NCBI RefSeq assembly: GCF_900215315.1
Contig: NZ_OBEB01000007.1
Location: 124,001-188,000 of the forward strand
Length of the DNA: 64,000 bases
Source of the DNA: Arsukibacterium tuosuense
Lineage (GTDB): Bacteria > Pseudomonadota > Gammaproteobacteria > Enterobacterales > Alteromonadaceae
Direction of reading: 5' to 3'
In this document: positions 18,559 to 27,648 of the stretch, piece after piece
How the letters are laid out: each line of letters starts with the position of its first letter
Numbering within the stretch: position 1 is the stretch's first letter
Program-made: the position numbers and the translations under genes
The notes under the pieces: model-generated
Database searches by the model: none
The model's input: the letters and a program-made list of their open reading frames with translations, nothing else
Told to the model about the DNA's origin: nothing

Positions 18559-19581
18559 ATGAAAGCATTAGCAAAATTAAAAGCAGAACCCGGCATTTGG
18601 CAGACTGAAGTCGATAAACCTCAGGTTGGCCCGAATGACGTATTAATCAAGATTAAAAAAACCGCGATTTGTGGTACTGATGTCCATATTTACAAATGGG
18701 ATGAATGGGCGCAGAACACCATTCCCCACGGTATGGTAGTGGGGCACGAGTATGTGGGTGTCATTGAAGGGATGGGTTCAGAAGTTCGTGGTTTTAGCGT
18801 CGGCGACAGGGTGTCGGGCGAGGGCCACATTACTTGCGGCCATTGCCGCAATTGCCGGGCCGGCCGGGTGCACTTGTGTCGAAACACCACCGGTGTGGGC
18901 GTGAACCGGCCGGGTGCTTTCGCCGAGTATCTGGTCATTCCGGCCTACAATGCCTTCAAGCTGCCAGACAATATTCCGGATAGTATCGCCGCTATTTTTG
19001 ACCCGTTCGGCAATGCGGTGCATACCGCGCTATCGTTTGATCTGGTTGGCGAGGATGTATTAATTACCGGGGCCGGTCCTATCGGAATAATGGCTGCAGC
19101 TGTGGCGCGTCATGTAGGCGCCCGGCATGTGGTGATCACCGACGTTAATCCTTACCGGCTGGAACTGGCTTTGAAAATGGGCGCCAGCCGGGCGGTTGAT
19201 GTCAGCCAGCAGAACCTGAAAGATGTGATGAAAGAACTGGGTATGACAGAAGGCTTTGACGTGGGTATGGAAATGTCCGGTGTGCCATCTGCGTTTCGCA
19301 GCATGCTTGATACCATGAACCACGGTGGCAAGATTGCCATGCTGGGTATTCCGCCGTCTGATATGGCGGTAGACTGGAACAAAGTAATTTTCAAAGGATT
19401 GATAATAAAAGGTATTTATGGCCGGGAAATGTTTGAAACCTGGTACAAAATGGCCAGTTTGATTCAGTCAGGCCTGGATCTGACCCCAATGGTGACTCAT
19501 GAAATGCCGATGGAACGCTTCCAGGAAGGGTTTGATATTATGTGCTCCGGCCAGTCAGGCAAAGTGGTGTTAAACTGGTAA
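18559..19581 (+). CDS. tdh: L-threonine 3-dehydrogenase
   Basis: A 340-residue zinc-dependent medium-chain dehydrogenase oxidising L-threonine to 2-amino-3-ketobutyrate with NAD+. Catalytic-zinc residues lie in [10 protein letters not shown] (Cys near 38) and GHEYVG; the structural zinc cysteines are in [15 protein letters not shown]; the Rossmann loop is [12 protein letters not shown]. Length matches E. coli Tdh (341). It forms an operon with kbl, ending in a hairpin at 19596-19627. Confidence 0.96.
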   Translation: MKALAKLKAEPGIWQTEVDKPQVGPNDVLIKIKKTAICGTDVHIYKWDEWAQNTIPHGMVVGHEYVGVIEGMGSEVRGFSVGDRVSGEGHITCGHCRNCRAGRVHLCRNTTGVGVNRPGAFAEYLVIPAYNAFKLPDNIPDSIAAIFDPFGNAVHTALSFDLVGEDVLITGAGPIGIMAAAVARHVGARHVVITDVNPYRLELALKMGASRAVDVSQQNLKDVMKELGMTEGFDVGMEMSGVPSAFRSMLDTMNHGGKIAMLGIPPSDMAVDWNKVIFKGLIIKGIYGREMFETWYKMASLIQSGLDLTPMVTHEMPMERFQEGFDIMCSGQSGKVVLNW

Positions 19582-19595
19582 CTCAGGCTTTTTTT

Positions 19596-19627
19596 CATAG
19601 CACACGAACTTATGTTTGTGTGCTATG
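19596..19627 (+). terminator. Long hairpin between tdh and dusC, inside dusC 3' end
   Basis: CATAGCACACGAAC pairs with GTTTGTGTGCTATG over 14 positions (one G-T) around loop TTAT and is followed by TTTT. It can end the tdh transcript. The convergent dusC gene stops at 19610-19612, so the stop codon lies in the loop and the last dusC codons form one arm. Confidence 0.65.
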
Positions 19628-20575
19628 TTTTGCGTTCAGTTTTGCTAACTCATTGGTTAATAAAAGCAGAATATCAGAGCTGGTCCTTAGTAACCGCAGA
19701 TGCTGGAATAAATTAGCAGCCTGCGGGTACTGTAGCTTTAAATAGCTGAACCACTGTTTTACCCGGTTGGCATAGTACTTTCCTTTATCGCCAGCCATTT
19801 CAAATTCTGAGTAATGCATCAGTAATTCAAGCACTTGCTGCCATGGCATTACGTCTTGCTGTTGCCTGATAGTTTGCGCCAGGTTAGGCATGGCCAGTGC
19901 GCCGCGCCCCAGCATAATATCAGCGCAGTTGCTTTGCTGCTGACACAGCAGAGCGTCGCTGGCGGTCCATATTTCGCCGTTGGCGATAACGGGGATATCA
20001 ATGTGTTTTTTAATTCTTGCGATCCAAGGCCAATATGCAGGTGGCCGGTAGCCATCGCTCTTGGTACGGGCATGTACGGCGAGGCTGCTGGCACCGGCAG
20101 CAGAAATGGCTTCGGCATTCGCTAAGGTCAGGCTGGTGTCATCATAGCCAAGGCGGATTTTAGCGCTTACCGGAAACTCAGGCGGCACCGCATCCCGCAC
20201 CGCTTTAACAATCCGGTAAAGCTGCTCGGTTTCTTTTAACAGTACCGCTCCACCACGGCTTTTATTCACTGCTTTGGCTGGGCAGCCAAAATTTAAGTCT
20301 ACTCCGGGCGACCCCAGCTCGACCGCCCTAACCGCATTTTCTGCCAGCCAGTTGGGCTCTTGCCCCAGCAATTGCACCCGAACCGGTGTGCCTGACAAGG
20401 TTTGGCCACCCTGCAATAACTCAGGGCAAATCCGGTAAAACACTCTGGCGGGTAAACGTTGGTCAACTATCCGGATGAATTCGGTTACACATAAGTCGTA
20501 GCCTCCTATTTGGGTTAGCATTTCCCGCATCAGGTGGTCTACTACACCTTCCATCGGCGCCAACACAATTTGCAT
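19610..20575 (-). CDS. dusC: tRNA-dihydrouridine(16) synthase
   Basis: A 321-residue FMN-dependent tRNA dihydrouridine synthase. The N-terminus APMEGVVDHLMREMLTQIGG is the DusC form of the family motif; GVDLNFGCPAKAVNKSRGGA holds the active-site cysteine (about 98), and VHARTKSDGYRPPAYW, PVIANGEIW and IMLGRGALAMP bind FMN and tRNA. It reduces U16 of tRNA. It converges with tdh and its last codons lie in the terminator hairpin. Confidence 0.93.
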   Translation of the reverse strand: MQIVLAPMEGVVDHLMREMLTQIGGYDLCVTEFIRIVDQRLPARVFYRICPELLQGGQTLSGTPVRVQLLGQEPNWLAENAVRAVELGSPGVDLNFGCPAKAVNKSRGGAVLLKETEQLYRIVKAVRDAVPPEFPVSAKIRLGYDDTSLTLANAEAISAAGASSLAVHARTKSDGYRPPAYWPWIARIKKHIDIPVIANGEIWTASDALLCQQQSNCADIMLGRGALAMPNLAQTIRQQQDVMPWQQVLELLMHYSEFEMAGDKGKYYANRVKQWFSYLKLQYPQAANLFQHLRLLRTSSDILLLLTNELAKLNAKHSTQT

Positions 20576-20655
20576 ATACCCTTCCTACTTGATGCTGCAG
20601 CGCTGATGGCTTAAATTAAGGGCGCTATTATAGCCGGAACCGGCGTAGTTGGGTA

Positions 20656-21450
20656 TTACCGGCCGCTTAATCGTTTTAGCAGCGCCTGATTTTCCCGCTC
20701 GATATGCCGGTAGAATTCAATATCAGCCAGCTCTGCTGCTGCGGCTTCATCCAGCACCACAACGGCCTGCTGATGTAATTGCAAAGCAGAGGCCGGACAG
20801 GAGGCAGTTAGTGGCCCTTCGATCATGGCTTTAACTGCACCGGCTTTATTGGCGCCAGTGGCCAGTAGCAGTACTTTACGGGCATCCAGAATGGTGCCAA
20901 TTCCCATGGTGATCGATAAATGAGGCTGATACTCACCCGGCGCAAAGAAACGGGCATTATCAGCAATCGTTGCCGGGGTCAGGGTTTTAATCCGGGTACG
21001 GGAACGCAGTCCGGAAGACGGTTCGTTAAAACCAATATGGCCATTGCGGCCCAACCCCAATAATTGCAGGTCGATACCACCGGCATCAGCAATTTGCTGC
21101 TCGAACTGCTGACAAGCGGCAACAGGGTCGGCAGCACAGCCGTCTGGCACCGCGGTATTTGCCGGCAGAATATCGATAGCGTCAAATAAATGCTGCTGCA
21201 TAAAATAGCGGTAGCTTTGCGGATGGTCGGCTGATAAACCCAGATACTCATCAAGATTAAAGGTTTTAGCTTTGGCGAAGGACACTTCTTGCTGTTGGCA
21301 GGCACTAATTAACAACCGGTATAATGCCAGGGGAGTCGAACCTGTGGCTAACCCCAGCACAGACTGTGGCTTTTCAGTCAGCTGACGAATGAATAGCTGT
21401 GTGCCATATTCTGCCACGTCTTCAGCTGTAGGTAATATAACAATTTGCAT
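20656..21450 (-). CDS. nagB: Glucosamine-6-phosphate deaminase
   Basis: A 264-residue NagB-I type enzyme converting glucosamine-6-phosphate to fructose-6-phosphate and ammonia, the last step of GlcNAc use. Motifs: [13 protein letters not shown] (about 33-45), the acid FNLDEYLGL, and [15 protein letters not shown] with the catalytic His and Glu. The position of E. coli Asp141 is Asn here, as in many Gram-positive-type homologues. The C-terminal allosteric part is close to E. coli in length. It is separated from nagKAP by about 5 kb but has the same operator at 21532-21545. Confidence 0.92.
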   Translation of the reverse strand: MQIVILPTAEDVAEYGTQLFIRQLTEKPQSVLGLATGSTPLALYRLLISACQQQEVSFAKAKTFNLDEYLGLSADHPQSYRYFMQQHLFDAIDILPANTAVPDGCAADPVAACQQFEQQIADAGGIDLQLLGLGRNGHIGFNEPSSGLRSRTRIKTLTPATIADNARFFAPGEYQPHLSITMGIGTILDARKVLLLATGANKAGAVKAMIEGPLTASCPASALQLHQQAVVVLDEAAAAELADIEFYRHIERENQALLKRLSGR

Positions 21451-21531
21451 TGGGCCCGCCTTGCAGGAAAAGTCAGAAAAACCGCTTTATAGTGTTATCG
21501 GTGGAACAAATGTAGCAGACAAAAACCGTAA

Positions 21532-21545
21532 TGACAACGCTGTCA
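21532..21545. promoter_or_regulatory. NagR-type operator (copy 3)
   Basis: TGACAACGCTGTCA, identical in all 14 bases to the two other copies. It lies 82 bases before the nagB start and ties nagB to the GlcNAc regulon. Confidence 0.85.
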
Positions 21546-21572
21546 TTGCGGTTTTTATTTATCGACTTCAGC

Positions 21573-21737
21573 TTAAAAACGGCTGTGTTCAACAATAGGT
21601 GATGTTTTGTTCCGGCGACAGCGTTCAGAACAATAAATGACCTTGTCCCAGTTTAACTGCCATTTTTTGCGCCAATTGAAAGGGCGCTGACAACAGGGAC
21701 ATATTTTCTGAGGCAGTAGTGACTTGCGGTGGACCAC
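21573..21737 (-). CDS. DUF2256 small zinc-binding protein (GTG start)
   Basis: A 54-codon gene on the minus strand beginning with GTG at 21737 and ending with TAA at 21573. The product begins [16 protein letters not shown] and continues [24 protein letters not shown]. The four cysteines in CPxC-type and C-x3-C pairs and the RPFxWRKKW stretch are the hallmark of the DUF2256 family, small proteins of unknown function often annotated near photolyases. An in-frame TAA lies four codons upstream, so GTG is the only sensible start. It lies 19 bases after the HDOD gene stop on the same strand, and the nagB operator lies just beyond its end. Confidence 0.87.
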   Translation of the reverse strand: MVHRKSLLPQKICPCCQRPFNWRKKWQLNWDKVIYCSERCRRNKTSPIVEHSRF

Positions 21738-21756
21738 AGCTATACTTTAACAGGCT

Positions 21757-22635
21757 TCAGTTAAGGCTATATACGGTATGAATATCCTGGCGGTGCAACA
21801 ATTCGGCAAAATCAGGCAGGCTCAGGCTGTCCAGCTCAAGTACATCTAAAATAGCACCACTGTAATTTTGCCATTCCGGGTCAACATTAATGTTATAAAG
21901 CAACCGGCTTTCGCCACTGAAAAACTCGGCCAGTTTCAACAGGGCAAACAACTGTTGTTCATAATCATTATCGGATTGCAAAATTAGCGCGGGGCTGTGG
22001 TGGTAAGCAATAACATTACAGAGTTCCGGCGTTAATCCCCAGGACTGGGCAATTAAATAACCCAGCACTTCATGGCAGGTCTGGAAATGCTGCTCTTCAA
22101 TTTCGCTGCAGCCACGGCCCGCCTGTAAGCCCTGTTGCATTAACGTGGCATACTGAGGCGCCTGCTCACTGATCAGGGCGATACCAGCATTATGAAATAA
22201 TCCCAGGCTATAGCAGTCATCCTGCGCTGCCTGGTTAAGATTAAACTGTTTTGCCAACGCCATAGCGATAGTGGCAGTATGCAGGGCACTGCTCCATAAA
22301 CGCTGACTAAAAGGATCCTGCCGGCCTTCTGCCAGGGTAAAGCGCAGCAGAATACTCCGGACCAGAGCAATAACCCGGTTCAGGCCCAGATATTTACAGG
22401 CATGCTCAATAGAGGTGATTTTCTGACGCAGACCAAAGTATGCTGAATTGACAACTTTTAAAGTAAAACCGGCGATGCCGACATCCAGATTTATTAATGC
22501 AGCAATCCGGCTGATACTAGGCTCACTCTTCGCCAGCTGTTGCTGGATATGTTGCAATATCTCTGGTCGTGGCGGAATAGTAAAGCCGCTTAAAGCCCGT
22601 TCAATCAGGGCCATATCTAGGGCAGTAGTCATCAC
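21757..22635 (-). CDS. HDOD domain protein
   Basis: A 292-residue protein with one HDOD domain (about residues 16-215), a helical module related to HD phosphohydrolases but without the metal-binding HD pair. Typical pieces are IPPRPEILQHI, LINLDVGIAGFTLKVVNSAYFG, SIEHACKYLGLNRVIALV and YSLGLFHNAGIALI. Such proteins act in signalling, including c-di-GMP and motility control; no role can be set here. It is followed closely by the DUF2256 gene. Confidence 0.88.
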   Translation of the reverse strand: MMTTALDMALIERALSGFTIPPRPEILQHIQQQLAKSEPSISRIAALINLDVGIAGFTLKVVNSAYFGLRQKITSIEHACKYLGLNRVIALVRSILLRFTLAEGRQDPFSQRLWSSALHTATIAMALAKQFNLNQAAQDDCYSLGLFHNAGIALISEQAPQYATLMQQGLQAGRGCSEIEEQHFQTCHEVLGYLIAQSWGLTPELCNVIAYHHSPALILQSDNDYEQQLFALLKLAEFFSGESRLLYNINVDPEWQNYSGAILDVLELDSLSLPDFAELLHRQDIHTVYSLN

Positions 22636-22737
22636 GCTTACTCCGTCTGCTGACCTGTTTATTTACCGATATTCGCTATAGTAAAAGAACGGCGATAAAT
22701 TGCAATTGGCGATTGCACTGCTGGGATATAAACTATC

Positions 22738-23214
22738 TCAGGAATCGAGGTAGGGGCGGCCGACCATCAGTTGCTGTGCCAGCATTAACTCACTTTGCTT
22801 ATCTTCCAGCTGCAGATCATTAAATTGCACATCAAACTGGATCAAATCGTCATCAGGCAGATTTAGCGCCACCAACTTGTCTGGTACCTGACCCACTTGC
22901 CGGAAGGCGTTTACGGCAACCTGCGCAGCTTGTTCCATCAGGGTTAAAAACTGACCAAGGGGATAGTGCTGAAAAATCTCAGCATCTAAATGTGCCCAGC
23001 CCAACAAATCGCCGCTGATACTGCCATCGGCATGATCAGTAAACAACATCGAAACTGCCGGACAAGCCGGATTTTCACCAGCAGTAAACTGGCTGATGTC
23101 AGCCTCATTGAACAGCAACACAAAGCCAAAGCCCGGGCAGCCTTCCGCATCCATATCGTCGAATGAGGAATCGTACAATAAAAACAAGCGATTATCTGAC
23201 GGATTATCGGACAC
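22738..23214 (-). CDS. Hypothetical acidic protein
   Basis: A 158-residue protein of unknown family. I chose the GTG at 23214, because GGAGG lies four bases before it; a TTG at 23235 would add seven residues without a ribosome binding site. The product is acidic (SSFDDMDAEG, NLPDDDLIQFD) with no signal peptide or membrane helix and a mixed alpha/beta look. It lies between the HDOD gene and the M48 protease gene on the same strand, with about 100-base gaps either side. No function can be given. Confidence 0.7.
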   Translation of the reverse strand: MSDNPSDNRLFLLYDSSFDDMDAEGCPGFGFVLLFNEADISQFTAGENPACPAVSMLFTDHADGSISGDLLGWAHLDAEIFQHYPLGQFLTLMEQAAQVAVNAFRQVGQVPDKLVALNLPDDDLIQFDVQFNDLQLEDKQSELMLAQQLMVGRPYLDS

Positions 23215-23317
23215 AGAGCCTCCGGAATTAAACAAGAACCGGTTATTTTACCTTAGCTGACGTCCGGGCTAAAGCCCTAAAGTGGATTTTTAACAATTTG
23301 ACCGCAATACAAGCCGC

Positions 23318-25177
23318 TTAAACAGCGGCTACCTCTGGCTGCCAGGGCATTTCCAGCAGTAAAGCCAGCGCAGTCAATAACGCCTGTTCGCTGTCAGTTT
23401 GCAGGTTATCAGCTGCTACTGCGGCCAGTATTGCCTGCCAGATTTTTTGTTTTACCAACGGTGCCGCACTAAGCAGCCGGTCAAGATGATGAGTTAAATC
23501 GGGCAAATTGCTTGCAGGCATTGCCGTCGTTTCGGCAAGTCCCAGGGTATTTAACCCAGCCAGCCATGCTTGCCGACAAGTTTCTGGCTCACCCGCTGCC
23601 CTTGCAACTGCGGCAAGTAACTGCGTAGCCGGAGTTTGCAAGGTGGCAAAATCTGCCTGCCTTGCGCCACTAATTTGCTGTTTCGGTTTAAAGTGGCTGG
23701 CGACAGTATGATCAATAAAATTAATGATAATCCATTCTGGCAGTGACAATTGTTTATCAGCCGCAGTCAGCGCGGTGAGCAAGCGTTCAAACTTGAGAAA
23801 CTGGTCGTTGCTAAGCTCTTTTAGCGCCGGTACTGTGCGCTGCAACAATTGCACCTGCAGCGGCAAACTCAACGCCTGTACAGCGTCGACCAGTTGATCA
23901 ACCTGTTGCAACAACTCCAGTGAGCCCTGCTCTTTAATTAACTTTATTTGCTCGGCTTCATAGTCAGGATGCTGTAATAACAAGGCGCAGACGATAGCCT
24001 GAGCTTGCAGTGGCTGGCGGCTGTTCTGCACCAACAGCATCGGCAAGGCAGCCATGGCCTGCATTATTGTTTGTTTATCTGGCATTGTGCTGCTTGCAGG
24101 CTTAGCTTCGGTGGGTTCGGTTACAACCTCTACCTGGCTTACCGGACTGGGGAATTTGCCGTTCCAGTGCGGTTCAAGACGCTTGATCCGCTGGTTTAGT
24201 GGCGGATGCGTGGCAAAAATACTTGCCCAGCGGGAGATGGCTTCACCAAAAAACAAGTGACTATTTTCATCGGCATTCTGGTTGTTAATACGGGTACCTG
24301 CACTGTGCGCACCTATTCGTTTTAATGCGCCGGCAATTCCTCTGGGGTTTCGACTGAATTGCACTGCCGAGGCATCGGCCAGATATTCGCGCTGCCTGCT
24401 GACCGCCGCTTTGATCAGGTTGCCGAAAAATGAACCTAAGTAACCAATGACAACCAGGCCCAGGGCAATAGCCAGGATACCGCCGGCGTTTTTATTCTTA
24501 CCACTGCTGCTGCGGCTGATACTGCCTCTGGTGGTGCTGCCAGAGCGCAGCATGTAGTACCCGATATGTCCTAAAAATAGAATCCCGTTTAAGATGGCAA
24601 TCATCCGGATATTCATCCGCATATCACCATTTAGAATGTGGCTGAATTCATGTGCCACCACGCCTTGTAACTCATCCCGGTTTAACTGCTCAATACAGCC
24701 CCTGGTTACCCCAATTACCGCATCCCCCGGACTGTAACCCGCGGCAAATGCATTAATGCCTTTTTCAGGTAACAAATAAACCGGTGGTACCGGTACATTG
24801 GCAGCAATAGCCATTTCTTCCACTACGTTTAGCAAGCGTCGTTCAAGTGGGTCATCACTGGCGGCATCAATCCGGCTGCCGCCAAGGCTGGTTGCCACAA
24901 CTTTACCGCCGCCCTTCAGTTGTTGCCACTTAATTAACACGGCAATGCCGACAGCAACGATTACCGCACTACTGATAAAAAACACAGTGGGCCAGGGCAG
25001 ACCGTGCTCTATTGCAGCGGGCGAATCAACATTTTGTAAATCTACCAGGCCAAGCCCAACCAACACCAGAGCGTTGGTTAGTAACAACAGCAGGATTACG
25101 GCCAGACTGAATAATGACACCAGGATCCGGGTATTGCGACGGGCTAAATCCTGTTGACTGAAAAAGTTAGTTGCCAT
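23318..25177 (-). CDS. M48 metalloprotease with long C-terminal helical extension
   Basis: A 619-residue membrane protease. Two helices near residues 16-42 and 66-85 are followed by an HtpX/Ste24-like M48 domain with the zinc motif VVAHEFSHILNGD (about 173-185), further membrane segments (about 190-210, 230-250) and the AVSRQREYLADASAVQFSR motif carrying the third ligand. HtpX proteins end near 290-300; here about 260 more residues follow, mainly helical, ending in a part resembling TerB-like domains (KLSLPEWI-type pattern, ALLTALALLLEMPW). It is six bases from the LemA gene, a widespread pairing. The protease role is secure; the extension is assigned by look only. Confidence 0.87.
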   Translation of the reverse strand: MATNFFSQQDLARRNTRILVSLFSLAVILLLLLTNALVLVGLGLVDLQNVDSPAAIEHGLPWPTVFFISSAVIVAVGIAVLIKWQQLKGGGKVVATSLGGSRIDAASDDPLERRLLNVVEEMAIAANVPVPPVYLLPEKGINAFAAGYSPGDAVIGVTRGCIEQLNRDELQGVVAHEFSHILNGDMRMNIRMIAILNGILFLGHIGYYMLRSGSTTRGSISRSSSGKNKNAGGILAIALGLVVIGYLGSFFGNLIKAAVSRQREYLADASAVQFSRNPRGIAGALKRIGAHSAGTRINNQNADENSHLFFGEAISRWASIFATHPPLNQRIKRLEPHWNGKFPSPVSQVEVVTEPTEAKPASSTMPDKQTIMQAMAALPMLLVQNSRQPLQAQAIVCALLLQHPDYEAEQIKLIKEQGSLELLQQVDQLVDAVQALSLPLQVQLLQRTVPALKELSNDQFLKFERLLTALTAADKQLSLPEWIIINFIDHTVASHFKPKQQISGARQADFATLQTPATQLLAAVARAAGEPETCRQAWLAGLNTLGLAETTAMPASNLPDLTHHLDRLLSAAPLVKQKIWQAILAAVAADNLQTDSEQALLTALALLLEMPWQPEVAAV

Positions 25178-25183
25178 GGCTTA

Positions 25184-25774
25184 TCAGAAGCTCACTTTCG
25201 GTGCTGCCTGAATTAGCTGACTGTCTTCAAACTCCAGTAAGGTTGCGTCGTTGGCATGGCCAAAGGTGGCGGCTACCAGCACAGGTGGAAAGCTTTGTTT
25301 ATACGTATTATATTCAGTAACCGCGTCGTTAAAGGCTTGCCGGGCAAATGCTACCCTGTTTTCAGTGCTGGTTAATTCTTCAGATAATTGCATCATATTC
25401 TGATTGGCTTTCAAGTCAGGATACGCTTCCATAACCATATTCAGCCGGCCCATTGCACTTTGTAATGCACCTTCAGCACCGGCCAGTTGGCTGATAGCAC
25501 CGGCATCGCCAGGGTTGTTTGCTGCTACTTTCAAGCCAGCCATCGCCGCGTTACGGGCGCTGATCACCGCTTCCAGTGTTTCCCGCTCATGCGACATATA
25601 GGCTTTTGCGGTTTCTACCAGGTTAGGGATCAGGTCATAACGTCGCTTTAATTGCACCTCAATTTGAGCAAAAGCATTCTGAAAGCGGTTTTTTAACTTA
25701 ACCAGTTGATTAAAAATGCTAATTACGTAGAAAATGATGACTGCAAGTATGACAAGGACAATAAGTAGGTTCAT
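25184..25774 (-). CDS. lemA: LemA family protein
   Basis: A 196-residue membrane-anchored protein: one N-terminal helix (LLIVLVILAVIIFYVISIFN), then the helical LemA domain with LKNRFQNAFAQIEVQLKRRYDLIPNLVETAKAYMSHE-type sequence, YPDLKANQNM and ELTSTENRVAFARQAFNDAVTEYN. Function in bacteria is unclear, but LemA is often next to M48 proteases or TPM-domain proteins. It is the first gene of the two-gene unit with the M48 gene. Confidence 0.93.
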   Translation of the reverse strand: MNLLIVLVILAVIIFYVISIFNQLVKLKNRFQNAFAQIEVQLKRRYDLIPNLVETAKAYMSHERETLEAVISARNAAMAGLKVAANNPGDAGAISQLAGAEGALQSAMGRLNMVMEAYPDLKANQNMMQLSEELTSTENRVAFARQAFNDAVTEYNTYKQSFPPVLVAATFGHANDATLLEFEDSQLIQAAPKVSF

Positions 25775-25951
25775 GGTGAATTCCCGGCACTATGGTTTGA
25801 TGCCAATATTGTTAACAACAGTTTAATCGAATGTCCAGCCTTTCTTGTTCAGTAATTGCTAAAACAGACAAGACGTTGTCAGCTGCTATTTAGACTTCAG
25901 TGCGTTATTATAGAGATCCTGACTTAACTACAGAGACAACTGAGAACCAAT

Positions 25952-26278
25952 ATGACCGATTTTCATCATATTTCTGTTACAGATACAGTGGCCATGCTAG
26001 CGCAACAGCCTGTGATAATTGCCGATATCCGGGATGAACAGAGCTTCGCCAATGGCCATATTGCCGGTGCTTATCATCTGACCAACGGCAGTTTGAATCA
26101 GTTTATGCAGCAGATCGAATTTGATCAGCCGGTCATTGTGGTGTGTTATCACGGCAATTCCAGTCAGGGAGCAGCGCAATATCTGGCTCAGCAGGGGTTC
26201 GAGAAAGTTTACAGTATGGACGGTGGCTTTAGTGAATGGCAACAATCTCAGCCGTTTGAGCGCGATAGCGATGCGTAA
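25952..26278 (+). CDS. glpE: Thiosulfate sulfurtransferase GlpE (rhodanese)
   Basis: A 108-residue single-domain rhodanese. The active-site loop [16 protein letters not shown] carries the catalytic cysteine near residue 65; [18 protein letters not shown] and [12 protein letters not shown] are the usual flanks. It transfers sulfur from thiosulfate to cyanide or thiols. It overlaps the glpG start by eight bases, as in the glpEG pair of enterobacteria. Confidence 0.93.
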   Translation: MTDFHHISVTDTVAMLAQQPVIIADIRDEQSFANGHIAGAYHLTNGSLNQFMQQIEFDQPVIVVCYHGNSSQGAAQYLAQQGFEKVYSMDGGFSEWQQSQPFERDSDA

Positions 26279-27092
26279 GCTGGCTGAAGTTAACAATCCC
26301 GCCGCCGCGCTATTATTCGCAGACTACTGTAAGAGCAAAGGACTGCAGGTAAACGCTGAACTGACACCGCAGGCTCCGGCAATACTGTATTGCGATCAGG
26401 CGGGTTATGAGCAGGCAACTGAATTGCTCAGAGAGTTTATAACCCAGCCAGACCACCCACGTTATCAGGCTGCAGCATGGCAGCGCAGCCAGCCTGTAGC
26501 AACGTCCGGACCAAAGAACACGGTGCATATTCCCTGGACTAAGCTGGTGAATAGTCCGGTAACCAGCATAATGCTGGTGTTATGTCTGCTGGTTTACGGC
26601 TGGCAGCAAGTCAGTTTTCAAGCTGCCGTAACGGCTTTACAGTTAACCGAACCCCAGCAGCTCTGGCGCTGGTTTACCCCGGTATTATTACATTTCTCTG
26701 TGACTCATCTGGTGTTCAATTTACTGTGGTGGTTGTTGCTCGGTGCTGCAGTAGAGCGGCGTTTTGGCAGCATGTCCCTGTTGAACTTCATGGTGGCTAC
26801 AGCCGTTATTTCCAACGCGGCACAATACTTTCTGGTTGGTACCAACTTTGGTGGTTTGTCAGGGGTAGTTTATGCGCTGTTTGGTTTCTGCTGGCTTAAT
26901 CAGAAACGGTATCCGCAGCCGTGGCCTCTGATAAGCGATGCGCTGGCTGCTTTTATGGTGGTATGGCTGTTACTGGGTTTTGCTGATGTACTTTGGGTTA
27001 GCATGGCAAACTGGGCGCATTTAGCTGGCTTACTGGCCGGTCTGGCGATGGCACTGCTGATTAAGCCGCCTCGTGCTGCTACAGGTTATTGA
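26271..27092 (+). CDS. glpG: Rhomboid intramembrane serine protease
   Basis: A 273-residue rhomboid protease. The start is the ATG at 26271, inside the last codons of glpE (ATGCGTAA); an in-frame extension upstream is only the shadow of glpE. An N-terminal cytosolic domain (to about residue 85) precedes six membrane helices. [17 protein letters not shown] (His-x3-Asn), the nucleophile in [12 protein letters not shown] and the catalytic His in [12 protein letters not shown] are all present. Its last seven bases overlap the convergent FliL-like gene. Confidence 0.93.
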   Translation: MRKLAEVNNPAAALLFADYCKSKGLQVNAELTPQAPAILYCDQAGYEQATELLREFITQPDHPRYQAAAWQRSQPVATSGPKNTVHIPWTKLVNSPVTSIMLVLCLLVYGWQQVSFQAAVTALQLTEPQQLWRWFTPVLLHFSVTHLVFNLLWWLLLGAAVERRFGSMSLLNFMVATAVISNAAQYFLVGTNFGGLSGVVYALFGFCWLNQKRYPQPWPLISDALAAFMVVWLLLGFADVLWVSMANWAHLAGLLAGLAMALLIKPPRAATGY

Positions 27093-27484
27093 TACAAATA
27101 CTTGGTAAAAAGTACGTCTTTAATAATAGCGTCACCGGTTTCCCTTTTCAGTACTTCCTGCAATTTTGTTAAAATCGTGGTCCGGATTTCTTCCCTGCCG
27201 GTCAGCGATTTTACGTTGTCTTCTGATTGTTTGCTAAGAATGCCAATAATGGTGTCGAGAATTAACGGCTCGTGATGCTCAATAGCCGGCAGAAAATTTT
27301 TGTCGGTAATCATTAATTCGATAGTAACCCTGACATAACCAAGGCTGCGCCTGTTGCCTGACACATAATTGGTTACGATATCCGGATCAAAGCCATAATA
27401 AACAAACTCCGCTTCCTGTTGCTTTGCGCTGGCGGGTGACAGCATCAGCATTAATGCAATAAGTACGAAAACGAATAATTTCAT
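27086..27484 (-). CDS. FliL-like protein
   Basis: A 132-residue protein with an N-terminal hydrophobic segment (LFVFVLIALMLMLSPASA, signal peptide or anchor) and a FliL-type periplasmic domain: RRSLGYVRVTIELMI, IEHHEPLILDTIIGILSKQS and LTGREEIRTTILTKLQEVL. FliL binds the flagellar stator near the basal body. No flagellar gene lies nearby, so this is an unlinked paralogue of unknown role. It converges on glpG with a seven-base overlap. Confidence 0.82.
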   Translation of the reverse strand: MKLFVFVLIALMLMLSPASAKQQEAEFVYYGFDPDIVTNYVSGNRRSLGYVRVTIELMITDKNFLPAIEHHEPLILDTIIGILSKQSEDNVKSLTGREEIRTTILTKLQEVLKRETGDAIIKDVLFTKYLYQ

Positions 27485-27648
27485 CTGGCCCGGCCTTTTT
27501 TCTGTATCAGGGGGAATACTTTGTTAACCTTAGTGTTTTCCCCGGATCATTACCAGTTTATTTCTAATCAGCGCAATAGTTTTTTCAGCTGAAAAGGTAA
27601 GCTTAACTTGTTATCATCCGGCCACATTATCGTCATCTGAGCATTTTA

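Noticed and set aside
26121..26270. 50-codon upstream extension of glpG
   Set aside because: Lies within glpE in another frame; the N-terminus from ATG 26271 fits GlpG.
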